Shown one piece after another: positions 37,564 to 45,937 of a stretch of DNA of 64,000 nt. The number at the start of each line of letters is the position of its first letter. Position 1 is the first letter of the stretch. Both the position numbers and the translations under genes were made by a program. Origin of the DNA: Paenibacillus sp. BIHB 4019 (GTDB lineage Bacteria; Bacillota; Bacilli; Paenibacillales; Paenibacillaceae); contig NZ_CP016808.1 of assembly GCF_002741035.1 (NCBI RefSeq), positions 6,248,501-6,312,500 on the forward strand, given 5' to 3'. Below the pieces are notes generated by a model that was given only the letters and a program-made list of their open reading frames with translations, searched no databases and was not told the DNA's origin.

Positions 37564-39976
37564 GATTCCTACCTCCAAAATTGATATTTTAGATTGAATG
37601 TGTGAAAACCTTGCAACACACTTCGACAACAGGAAACAAATTCCTCCTTAACCAATTCCGATCCATTATCAATTCCGAATGACTTCCGCGCCCGCACAGC
37701 CCCGCGCTTCCGTTTCACGCCGTTTCGATTATCGGACGATAATTTATACCTACATTAGACCGAAAACGCAGCACAAGCCTTTACGGGCTTCAAAAGCGGA
37801 AGCGGAAGTAAGTTTTCTGAAATAAATCTAGCCAGAAAATGGGCTCATCAGCACCCACCTTGAAATTAAACTCCAGAAGGACCCGCGATTGCTGCCGGGC
37901 AACGCTGTTCGTTTAATGGACAGCAACAGGCTGCATCCAGCCTCGCGAATTGAACCATCCTCAATTTGATGAAGGTCCCGCAGCCGAACAGGACAGCGCA
38001 AAATTGCGCCCAGCTCGCTGAAACGGCAATCGGTTGCCGCTATAAGGTGGTACTTTCAAAGCGCCCCCTAACCTTTTGAATCGAGAGGTTAGAATGCTCG
38101 CGCCTGGTCCCGCATGCTGAATTTAGAAAACGCAAATCTGCGTTCTCAGGCCTGCCGGGAGTCTCCCGATGGTTGAAGCTTCTCGCCAAATCGGGCGAAA
38201 AGTCATTTTACTCAAAAATGAGTAAAACCCACTCCCAACATCAAACCTCAAATCTGAGTTCTGACAGCTCAAAATTGAGCCGTGAGCAGCCACATGAGCA
38301 GCAGGCATTCCCTTTCCAGTACGGTAGATTGGTCGTTTCATCTGAATTATGAGCAGCAGAATGAGCAGCCGGTAGCCGTATGCACTCAGTCCAAGTTTGG
38401 ACCCACCCCATGCATGCTATCCGTTATATGAATAGAAACCTCCCTCCTGCGACTGGAAGCTAACCGACCCACTTTAAGCAGGTCGGTTCATTTAGCGTGC
38501 CGAGTCACAACGCAATTCTGCGTTTTGATAGCTGCGAGTGGCGACATCGCCACTGAAACCTTGCGACATCGCAACCTCTCCCCTAGCACTTTCTGAAAAT
38601 TTAGTATGCGAATGCGACGATGTCGTCGCTTTTGACCTCCAAGCATTGGGACGATGTCGTCCCGTTTCACCGATCTATTCATTTCAGCCCAAATCGTACG
38701 ACATCGTACGATTTAACTCACTCCGCAATTTTTCGGGACGAACTCCGAATATCACAAGTCGTCATTTTGACGCTCGCCCGTTTTGGCGAGCGTTGAACTT
38801 GGAGACGTCGCCAAGTACGCCATGAGTGCCGCATGTGGAACTGATACGGAAGTTCCGTATTGCTTAGAGCTTCACATCAATTTGAGGCCCAGCTCACGCA
38901 ATAAATCATTTTGAGTTACCACTAGCATACCCGCAGACGTCTGCGCATTCTCGATCTACTCCTCAAATCACGCGACGTCGCGCGTTTCTCACTTACACCC
39001 ATCTCCTTGAAGGAGAATAGTTCATCATATCGTGGCACGTACCACAATTTGCGATCCATTCATCAAATTGATGAATCGTTGAAGGACTCTGCACAATTGC
39101 TGAGTGGCTTCGAAACGCCGCAGCTCATAATCCAATTTTGGATTGTGATAAACAAAGCCGCCGACAATTCAAATTTGAGTTTTCTGAACCGCTACGCCGT
39201 CCGTTAATTTAGCGACGTCGCTAAATATGAACCGTCCGCAAATTGAGTATAGCTGAACGGAATTTTCCGTTTAGTAGATGCGAGCAGCCGACCGGCGCAA
39301 AATTACGCTGGTTAAATCACTCACCCGAAAAATCGGGGCAACTCCAGCAAATTCCCCGATGTCGGAGAATATTCGGACGACATCGTCCGTTTTAAATTCA
39401 ACGATGTCGTTGAAAATGCAATCGCCCGAATGTTCAAGTCAGCGCATATAATTGCCGACATCGGCAAATTTGAACACCGAATGAACGGCTGCACACCGCA
39501 GCAGGCTTGCGCTCCAGCCTCCCCAGCTCCACGGGCTGAACATCCAGTGAACAACAGACCTTGAAATTCACGACTCGTAAATGGGCAAGCCTGATCGATT
39601 TTAATACCTGTCAATTTGACAGATGTAGGATTCTGATTCACAAGCGTCAATCTGACGTTTGTAAGATATTTTCATTTTGGATCCCCGACCATTAGGAATT
39701 TCATGACGGTGCAGCAGCCGGCAGAATCGCCGAGTCATTGTTTGATTTTCGGATCACCCGATTCGGGTTGACCGAATTTCGGTTTTGGGATTTTGCCAAA
39801 TCCGAATCACTGGCGTTGCTCTCGCCGTTGCCTTCGCCCGGTACATCGAGCAGGGAAGCAGCTTGCAGCGTGAGCCCGCAGCATTCCCGTTCGTTGCCCT
39901 CGTCGGTGCTTCCAGCAAATAAAAAAGAACGCCGCACAACGTTGATGCTCATTCGTTGTACAGCGTTCCTACTATG
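37564..39976. repeat. 2.4-kb non-coding field of >30 short inverted repeats with differing arms
   Basis: No credible gene occupies this gap. Palindromes I could verify include 37996, 38024, 38129, 38156, 38208, 38267, 38389, 38509, 38537, 38561, 38614, 38648, 38691 (11-bp arms AAATCGTACGA around CA), 38771, 38844, 38932, 38971, 39002, 39058, 39129, 39207 (ATTTAGCGACGTCGCTAAAT, perfect 20 bp), 39256, 39324, 39351, 39374, 39397, 39452, 39608, 39645, 39756 and 39771. At least sixteen have arms of 7 bp or more with a loop of 6 or less, where random sequence of this length would give about one. Arms differ between nearly all copies, while centres fall into two classes: CGACATCG/CGACGTCG and A/T-rich (CAAATCTG, CAAAATTG, CAATTTTG). 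Four TGAGCAGC repeats lie at 38283-38370. Confidence 0.85.
37795..37885 (-). repeat. Dispersed 90-bp repeat, copy 1
   Basis: About 85% identical to 44446-44536 over the core, which reads CTAGCCAGAAA-nn-GGGCTCATC-n-GCACCCACCTT and ends CCAGAAGGACCCG. On the minus strand both copies keep an open frame reading KVGADEP(I/D)FWL, which hints at a shared coding remnant. Both lie 150-300 bp upstream of a minus-strand gene. Confidence 0.7.
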
Positions 39977-41002
39977 TTACCACCCCAATACCTTACGAAT
40001 TTCAATAGATGTGCTATAGCCGCCGCTGCCGACGGAGTGAGTTGCGCTCTCGATGATGTATTTGCCGTCGTATCGGCCCCAGCCAACGATGTTGATGGTC
40101 AGGCCTGCCGCCATGCGAATATCGCCTGGAAGCTGCAGGCTGGCTTTGCCGTAGTTCTTGTTTTCTTCCCGCAGCCGGTTCTTCGCAACCCGCAGCGCCT
40201 CCGCTTCGGAGCTGACGCTTTCGTTCAGTTTGAGCACAGGACCGCTTGCCGGAGCTCCCGGAGGAGTGAACACAGCCTTAACCTCAGTCTTTTTCTTGCC
40301 CTCGCCCGTTGTGTAAACGAGCTGAGCAGCCCTGTATGCCGCCTCTGTGACGCTCCAGCCGAATGAATAGCCGATGACATTATCCGTCCCCCGCGTCAGT
40401 GTGGCGACCGTTGATTTCTGCTCATAAACCGATTCATCGAACAATACGAGTTTCCCCGCAGCGACCTTGACGGCGATGCCCTCTTTGGTGCAAAGGTCCA
40501 GCAGAAAAGGCATGTCCGCCTGCTCTGTTTGCTCCAAGCGATCATAGATCGGATTGTCAGGAGCCTCATACAGCAGCGTCAGCTCCGCGCGCTTCGCAAT
40601 ATCTCCCGCGATTGTTTTTAGCCGTACCTTTTCCCATGCCTTGGAGCGTATTTCATGCCGCGCTGTTGTCCCGGCAGGCAAAGACAGGGCTTTAATTTGC
40701 ACCGTGTCAGGTGGGCCGTTAAGCGTCGCTGAATCGACCCCAAATGTCCCCAACGGGAACGTCTTGACCTCATTTTGCTTGTCCCAGCTGATTGTGCGCA
40801 AAGATGCTGTTATGCTGTCGCCTATTGTCGGACTCCAGTCCCCCTGCCATTTGCGATCCTTGTCCTCTAGCGTTATCTGCAAATCATCAAGCTGCCCGCT
40901 AGGGTTGTCGGTGTAGGAAAGGTCCATAAGTGATTCCGCAAGGTCGGCGCTGATGTCCTTGCCGTTGTAAATAATTAAAACCTCAGCTCTACGCGCTTGC
41001 AT
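39977..41002 (-). CDS. Phage late control gene D-like tail protein
   Basis: The 341-residue protein resembles gpD/XkdQ-type tail hub proteins: an N-terminal ARRAEVLIIYNGKDISADLAESLMDLSYTDNPSGQLDDLQI, FPLGTFGVDS, a central ADMPFLLDLCTKEGIAVKV segment and a C-terminal beta domain ending STSIEIRKVLGW. Such proteins form the hub beneath the tail tube in contractile phages. GAGGTGAC precedes ATG. Normally gpU/LysM or baseplate genes flank it. Here it directly follows the tape measure gene and ends at the palindrome field. Confidence 0.85.
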   Translation of the reverse strand: MQARRAEVLIIYNGKDISADLAESLMDLSYTDNPSGQLDDLQITLEDKDRKWQGDWSPTIGDSITASLRTISWDKQNEVKTFPLGTFGVDSATLNGPPDTVQIKALSLPAGTTARHEIRSKAWEKVRLKTIAGDIAKRAELTLLYEAPDNPIYDRLEQTEQADMPFLLDLCTKEGIAVKVAAGKLVLFDESVYEQKSTVATLTRGTDNVIGYSFGWSVTEAAYRAAQLVYTTGEGKKKTEVKAVFTPPGAPASGPVLKLNESVSSEAEALRVAKNRLREENKNYGKASLQLPGDIRMAAGLTINIVGWGRYDGKYIIESATHSVGSGGYSTSIEIRKVLGW

Positions 41003-41023
41003 GTGTCACCTCTTGTCTTTTGA

Positions 41024-43741
41024 TTATTGCATTCTTAAACGTCTTCGCTGTGCCATCATCGCATCATATTGCCGTTCAAAACTCGCTGTCGCCTTCGCAA
41101 CGGCTCTTTGAACCTTCTGCTCAATATCTTCCCCGCCATCGCCCTGAATCGTGAAATGAAAGACAGGAGAATAATTGAAATTGTCTCCGCCACCGCCTTG
41201 AGGCAGCAGCCCCATGGACGTACCAGCAGACTGCCATAAATCCCGGCTGCGCTGGCTGTTGTTTTCAGGGATAATCCATTCGTTGGACTTACCCTCACCA
41301 ACCCAAGCGACTTGGGGCTCTGTTACGTAACCACCTGTCGCGTAGCCTGGAAGCTTAGGTATTTCCGGAATAGACATTCCGCCGATCGTTTCCCCGCCTA
41401 TGCCCGGCACCCATTCAGGAACGGTGAAGCTCATGCCGTTAATGCCTCTGATCGCCGCATTAATAGCGTCAATAGCTACGTTAATCGGGAATGTCAAAAT
41501 AGCCCCAAGACCCTCGAAAAGCCCCGTGAATATGTCCTTGACGCCCTGCCACGCCTTTTCCCAGTTTCCTGTGAACACGCCAGTGACAAAGTCAATAACG
41601 CCGCCGAACACGGTCATAAGGCCGCTAATAATTCCGCCGATTGCATCTATTGCATTTGTGACCACGGCTTTAATGATGGGAAAGGCAATGTTGAACAGAT
41701 TAACGATGTTGTCTATAGCCGGCTTAATTATCATCATTATGACGCCGAATACATCGCCTATCTTGTCAGCAATCGCCTGTATCTTGGGCAGTATTTTTGC
41801 AATCGCCCCAGAAAGTGCAGGCATGACCTCCGTTGCCAGATAGTCAAATATTTGCGATAGGATCGGCCAGAGCCTCGACATGATGTAGGTAACCACTGGC
41901 GTTAAGGCCGCGATAACCTTCATGCTCACTTGCTGGAACGTCCTGCTTATCGAAAACACGATCGGCATTAGCTGCTGAACAATCTTACCAATTGAGCCGA
42001 CCACCTTCATTACGTGGGGGCTGATTGTATCCCACGCTTGCAACAGTCCGTCTTTAAGGTTCATGATTGACCTAAAGGTCGAGCCCACCGAGTCAATGAT
42101 TTCGTATTGAGCATCTGCCCCGAGTCCCAAGCTGCTCATTAAATTGGTAGCCTTCACTTTGAAATCGAAATTAAAACCATTCTTGAACAGCGAGCCCACA
42201 ACCCCCGCAACGTCCGTAACCACCTTGCCCAGCCCTTTAAATGAGCTCTGCGCCGCTGGTAAGACGTCCTGCAGCCATCCGCTGAACTGATCCAGTAAAG
42301 GCAGCGCCATTTTAGCAAGGGGCAGGAGCAGCCCTGTTTGGAGCTGGCGCCCTATTCCCTCGAAGGCCTTCCCGATGGTCCCATACTTGATCTTGGCGAC
42401 TTCACCCATAGTATCTTTCGTCATATCGAATTGGCTTCTCGCTGATGTCATAGCCGTTACTACACGGGCCTCCAAGTCTTCCGCCTGCGTCCCGAACAGC
42501 TGGACAGAAACGGCGTTTGCGACAACCGGGTCCTTTATTGCAGCAATAGCCTGGCTTGTCTTTAAAAACGCCTCCTGCGCCGTCTTGCCGCCTGCTGCGA
42601 ACTGAGCTGTCATTTCAGCGCCGTTCAATCCAAGTGACTTGTATGCGTCCAGAGAAGCTTTGCTGCCGTCCTTGGTTCGAATGCCGAACTCTTTGATGCC
42701 ATCGCCCACTTTATCAAGCGAGAAGGCCCCAGCTTCCAAGCCCGCTGCAAATGTATCGAACATCTGATTAGCTGAGAAGCCCAGCTGCGCGAAGTAGGCG
42801 CTGTATTCGTTCGCTGTGTCGAGCAAGTCCATTGTTTTAGAGAGTGGACCTTGCGCACCTTGGGCCAGCAGGCTATAAGCTTCATCGCTCGTAATTCCGA
42901 AATTCTTCATCATTGTGTCGGCTGTTCGGATACTTTCCGCGATGTCATCCCCGAATGCGTCCCGGTATGCAATGGCGTTTTTCGTGGTCGCTTCTAATTC
43001 AGATCCGCTCAACTTGGTTACCCGCTCGACAGCAGCAATTGAATTTGCAATGTCCATGAAGTTTTCGCCCATGCCCTTGTTGTAAATGTTGACCATGGTA
43101 TCACCCAAGCCAGCCATTTGCGCTTGCGCTGCGCCCGTGCCGACCTGTATTTGAGCCATGGCGCTTTGATAAGCGTCCGCTGTGTTGAAGATGCCCACAC
43201 CCGCAGCAGCTCCAGCAGCGCCCGCAGCGAGAGCCACACCGCCGACCATGGCAGCGCCGCCCATAAGCATGCCTGCCCTTCCTCCCATTCCAGCTCCAGC
43301 AGCAGCACCGCCACCACCGCCAGAAGGTCCGCCAGCGTTCTGCAAGTCCTGCATGCTTCGCTCAAGCCGCTCAACGTCCCGCAGATAGTTCCGCATGTCG
43401 TTACCGAACATGTTGCCGGGCATGCGAATACGGCTGATCTGCATTAGATTATCAAGCAGGCTTTTGGATTCCTTGGAAGCCTCTTTCAACTCCGCATTCA
43501 TATTGCCGAGCATATTGTTTGGCATCGGATTGCCGCGAATCTCCCGAAAATTCCGCTCTAAATCATGAAGTCCTTCGTTCAAAGGCCTGAGCATGTCGCC
43601 AGAAATTCGCATCGCGCCAATGGCATGCATTTGCTTGTCAATATCCCCTAGATTGTTTAACACCTTGCTCATGATTGTATTGTAGGAGCCTTCTAGCTTC
43701 GCCGAGAGCTCAAAGGCTATGTCGTAAACCTTACCTGCCAT
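41024..43741 (-). CDS. Phage tail tape measure protein
   Basis: The 905-residue protein has an N-terminal helical part, a Gly/Ala-rich hydrophobic stretch (GGAAMVGGVALAAGAAGAAAGVGIFN), the TP901/P2-type tape-measure core (NTADAYQSAMAQIQVGTGAAQAQMAGLGDTMVNIYNKGMGENFMDIANSIA), membrane-like helices around 690-760 and a C-terminal GYATGGYVTEPQVAWVGEGKSNEWIIP motif. It sets tail length and moves with the DNA. At 905 residues the predicted tail would be of ordinary length. Its start overlaps the preceding stop (TAATG). Confidence 0.93.
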   Translation of the reverse strand: MAGKVYDIAFELSAKLEGSYNTIMSKVLNNLGDIDKQMHAIGAMRISGDMLRPLNEGLHDLERNFREIRGNPMPNNMLGNMNAELKEASKESKSLLDNLMQISRIRMPGNMFGNDMRNYLRDVERLERSMQDLQNAGGPSGGGGGAAAGAGMGGRAGMLMGGAAMVGGVALAAGAAGAAAGVGIFNTADAYQSAMAQIQVGTGAAQAQMAGLGDTMVNIYNKGMGENFMDIANSIAAVERVTKLSGSELEATTKNAIAYRDAFGDDIAESIRTADTMMKNFGITSDEAYSLLAQGAQGPLSKTMDLLDTANEYSAYFAQLGFSANQMFDTFAAGLEAGAFSLDKVGDGIKEFGIRTKDGSKASLDAYKSLGLNGAEMTAQFAAGGKTAQEAFLKTSQAIAAIKDPVVANAVSVQLFGTQAEDLEARVVTAMTSARSQFDMTKDTMGEVAKIKYGTIGKAFEGIGRQLQTGLLLPLAKMALPLLDQFSGWLQDVLPAAQSSFKGLGKVVTDVAGVVGSLFKNGFNFDFKVKATNLMSSLGLGADAQYEIIDSVGSTFRSIMNLKDGLLQAWDTISPHVMKVVGSIGKIVQQLMPIVFSISRTFQQVSMKVIAALTPVVTYIMSRLWPILSQIFDYLATEVMPALSGAIAKILPKIQAIADKIGDVFGVIMMIIKPAIDNIVNLFNIAFPIIKAVVTNAIDAIGGIISGLMTVFGGVIDFVTGVFTGNWEKAWQGVKDIFTGLFEGLGAILTFPINVAIDAINAAIRGINGMSFTVPEWVPGIGGETIGGMSIPEIPKLPGYATGGYVTEPQVAWVGEGKSNEWIIPENNSQRSRDLWQSAGTSMGLLPQGGGGDNFNYSPVFHFTIQGDGGEDIEQKVQRAVAKATASFERQYDAMMAQRRRLRMQ

Positions 43742-44253
43742 TAAATCGCCTCGCTCTCGCCCGCTTCATCGAGCATGTGAATGATTAGCTCCAGCTTGAA
43801 CGGCTTATATCCCGCAGCAGCCGCGACCATGTAGCCCATTTCCTTAATCGCTTCTGCCGGAACCAACCTCTCCAAAGGCTTTGCATACAGCGCCGCTACG
43901 ATGGAATCACCGCTAATTTCAAGCTGCAATTGCTCAAGCATCTGTTCGTACTCCGCAAATACGACAAACCGCTCCTGAATGAGCTTTTTCAAAGCAACAT
44001 GCCCGCCGTCAAGCCCGATCCCCTCTTGATCGGAAGCAGAAAGCGCCGCCGATGTGTTCGAAAAGAAGCGTTTAAGCTCCCGCATTGAGTGAAGCAGCAT
44101 TAATTGAGTCGCCAGAACGTCCGCCATTTTGCCTTGCAGCACCTTCCCCTGCTTTTCCGTCCCTTTGAACCTCATAGAGCTTGATATTTTGTTATTTTGC
44201 TTCGTTGAGTAGGCCGTCAGTTTCTTGATTCGGTCCGTTAATGTTGTATTCAT
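43741..44253 (-). CDS. Phage protein upstream of tape measure, possible tail assembly chaperone
   Basis: 170 residues, start MNTTLTDRIKKLTAYSTKQNN with AAAGGAGC upstream. The frame to 44298 lacks a better site. The C-terminus ends EAIKEMGYMVAAAAGYKPFKLELIIHMLDEAGESEAI. Position directly before the tape measure fits a gpG/XkdN-like chaperone. I see no obvious slippery sequence for a frameshifted product, so the call rests on position. Confidence 0.6.
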   Translation of the reverse strand: MNTTLTDRIKKLTAYSTKQNNKISSSMRFKGTEKQGKVLQGKMADVLATQLMLLHSMRELKRFFSNTSAALSASDQEGIGLDGGHVALKKLIQERFVVFAEYEQMLEQLQLEISGDSIVAALYAKPLERLVPAEAIKEMGYMVAAAAGYKPFKLELIIHMLDEAGESEAI

Positions 44254-44649
44254 AGTGCTCCTTTCTGGAAAAGGGACGGCATGCAGCCGCCCCATCAATT
44301 TGCTTTCTAGTTTCGTTTATTCCACTTTCCTTACTTTCGCTTTTGAGAGCCTAGAAAGCCGCTTCCTGACGCCCTAGCCGATGGACGCTTTAATGAAGCG
44401 ATTTTTCAACACAACGGCCTAGAATCGGCTGCTAGAATCTCAAAAAGTGAAAGTGAAAGTGAATTTTTGAAATAAAAACTAGCCAGAAATCGGGCTCATC
44501 CGCACCCACCTTTTTTTCCAAAGCCAGAAGGACCCGTAAAACATTTGGAGGGCGTGACGGTCCTCTCAGGCTCCGAGCGGAGGCTGCTGAACACTCAGCA
44601 CCCTGTCGAGTGGGTATGCTCAAAGTTGAGCACCCCTTCCCCTGTTGCG
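44254..44649. other. Palindrome-bearing non-coding gap where tail tube/sheath genes would be expected
   Basis: About 400 bp with the second copy of the dispersed repeat (44446-44536), a TCAAAAA...TTTTTGA stem, and the palindrome TGCTCAAAGTTGAGCA (44617-44632) of the same A/T-centred class as in the 38-39 kb field. A 63-codon minus-strand frame here (44432-44623) contains KVGADEPDFWLVF but lacks a ribosome binding site. Confidence 0.6.
44446..44536 (-). repeat. Dispersed 90-bp repeat, copy 2
   Basis: Partner of 37795-37885, differing mainly at a few positions and in the preceding GTGAAA triplet run (GCGGAA in copy 1). The distance between copies, 6.65 kb, spans the gpD, tape-measure and chaperone-like genes, so recombination between the copies would delete them. 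Confidence 0.7.
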
Positions 44650-44892
44650 TTAACCGCTAATTCTGGTTGCATGCATCGCTTGGCCCTTGAGCCTCTGACG
44701 GTATTCCTCATTCTCCCGTTCCGCTGTTTCAACCTCATGCTGCTTGGTGTACTTGATTACCAGAACGCCGTTACGATTCACGGTTTTCAATACCGTGCAG
44801 CCGGGATGGTCCAGCTTGAAACCTTCGACAACCTCCGTCTTAGTTCTATCCGTGAGTATCTTATACTCGTGTACTGGCGCTTGCTTAAACAT
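44650..44892 (-). CDS. Small hypothetical phage protein
   Basis: 80 residues: EYKILTDRTKTEVVEGFKLDHPGCTVLKTVNRNGVLVIKYTKQHEVETAERENEEYRQRLKGQ. GGAAG precedes ATG. A small beta domain with a charged helical tail. No family recognised. Confidence 0.65.
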   Translation of the reverse strand: MFKQAPVHEYKILTDRTKTEVVEGFKLDHPGCTVLKTVNRNGVLVIKYTKQHEVETAERENEEYRQRLKGQAMHATRISG

Positions 44893-44965
44893 GCTTCATC
44901 TTCCTTTCACGGGCATTAATGGGGCTGCACCCCAGAGTGAAATGCAGCCCTTGGATAATGGCGAA

Positions 44966-45136
44966 TTATGCTTTGTCAGTGACTTTATAAAGAATGAACA
45001 ATATTGGCGTTGAGCCATAGATTGAAGATGTTGCAAATACAATCTCCATTTGCTTGTTCTCCGCTTCCAATGCCGCCTGCATTGATGCAAGTTGAGCATC
45101 GGCTTCGAAAGCGCCCGGACTCATGACTTTATACAT
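44966..45136 (-). CDS. 56-residue phage protein
   Basis: The product starts MYKVMSPGAFEADAQLASMQ and ends ILFILYKVTDKA. AAAGGAGGTGG lies 6 bases before ATG, one of the strongest sites in the prophage, so the gene is very likely real despite its size. It lies between the coiled-coil gene and the 80-residue gene. Function unknown. Confidence 0.7.
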   Translation of the reverse strand: MYKVMSPGAFEADAQLASMQAALEAENKQMEIVFATSSIYGSTPILFILYKVTDKA

Positions 45137-45178
45137 TCCGTTCCACCTCCTTTCGGTGGGGTATACAGGGCAATTCCC

Positions 45179-45913
45179 TTATCTACCAAGAAGCTTGCCA
45201 AGCGTCCAAGATCGTCTATCTTCCGTCTTAACTCCGCGCTCTCTTGCTTCTTCGTCCGTTACAAGCTCACCCGTTTTTTCATAGTGCTGAATCCATTCCG
45301 GAAGCTGCCCTAATACATAAGCATTGTTTAGTTCAGTTTCCGTTGGGTTAACGCACCGATCACCATTCATGTACACGGAACCAGAGGCCTGCTTCAATGT
45401 AGGGCCACTCGGTACGCCCGGATTTCGCAAGTCCTTTTGCGGCAAGTCCAACTTGTGATAAACGTTGTTTAAATCCATCAGCGATTCATAAGCTTTTTTA
45501 TAATGCGCGTTCGCCTCTTTAATTTTGATTGTGAGCTGGGCGCGCAGCGCTCGGGCTTCCTCCTCGATTTTTTGAATTGCAGCGTTCTCCTTGGCTACTT
45601 CTTGGCTGTACGCTTTCTCGATGTCTGGAAGGAATTTCAGCAGCGTTTCACGTTCACCCGACTCAAGCACTTTCAGACGGTCGGACTCTACTTGAATCTC
45701 CAGCTCCAGCGCTTCTGAACGCTGCTTGACCTTGCTCAGCTCCGTTGTCGAATGCGGCTTTGTACCCGATGAGTCTTCAAGCAGCATCTTCCGATACAGA
45801 ACATCAGATTTCGCTTTTTCATCCCTTTTTTGCTCGATAGAGGCGCGAAGGTCCGAAACCTTTGCTGCAAAATTGGCTTTCCCTTGTTCCAATGCATCAA
45901 TCTGTTTTTTCAA
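45179..45913 (-). CDS. Coiled-coil phage protein, possible scaffold
   Basis: The 244-residue protein is coiled-coil over about residues 1-150 (EQGKANFAAKVSDLRASIEQKRDEKAKSD...EEEARALRAQLTIKIKEANAHYKKAYESL) with a short C-terminal domain (LGQLPEWIQHYEKTGELVTDEEARERG). TTG start after GGAG. It follows the head protease, where a scaffold or the capsid gene would normally lie. The capsid itself was not found. Confidence 0.65.
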   Translation of the reverse strand: MKKQIDALEQGKANFAAKVSDLRASIEQKRDEKAKSDVLYRKMLLEDSSGTKPHSTTELSKVKQRSEALELEIQVESDRLKVLESGERETLLKFLPDIEKAYSQEVAKENAAIQKIEEEARALRAQLTIKIKEANAHYKKAYESLMDLNNVYHKLDLPQKDLRNPGVPSGPTLKQASGSVYMNGDRCVNPTETELNNAYVLGQLPEWIQHYEKTGELVTDEEARERGVKTEDRRSWTLGKLLGR

Positions 45914-45937
45914 AATAATTCACTCTCCGTTTTCTGA

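Noticed and set aside
38500..39480. CRISPR array
   Set aside because: There is no constant repeat unit or regular spacer length. The palindromes differ from each other and no cas gene is present.
38538..39650. Open frames of 60-110 codons inside the palindrome field (for example 38538-38825 plus, 39321-39650 minus)
   Set aside because: No ribosome binding site, no recognisable domain, and the frames cross palindromes without any sign of coding bias.
39701..39952. 83-codon minus-strand frame after the gpD-like gene
   Set aside because: No ribosome binding site, no similarity recognised, and its end lies among the palindromes.
37564..39976. Large structured phage RNA such as ROOL or GOLLD
   Set aside because: Many hairpins have 0-2 base centres, which suit DNA palindromes better than RNA loops, and I cannot recognise conserved motifs of those RNAs. 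A covariance search would settle it.
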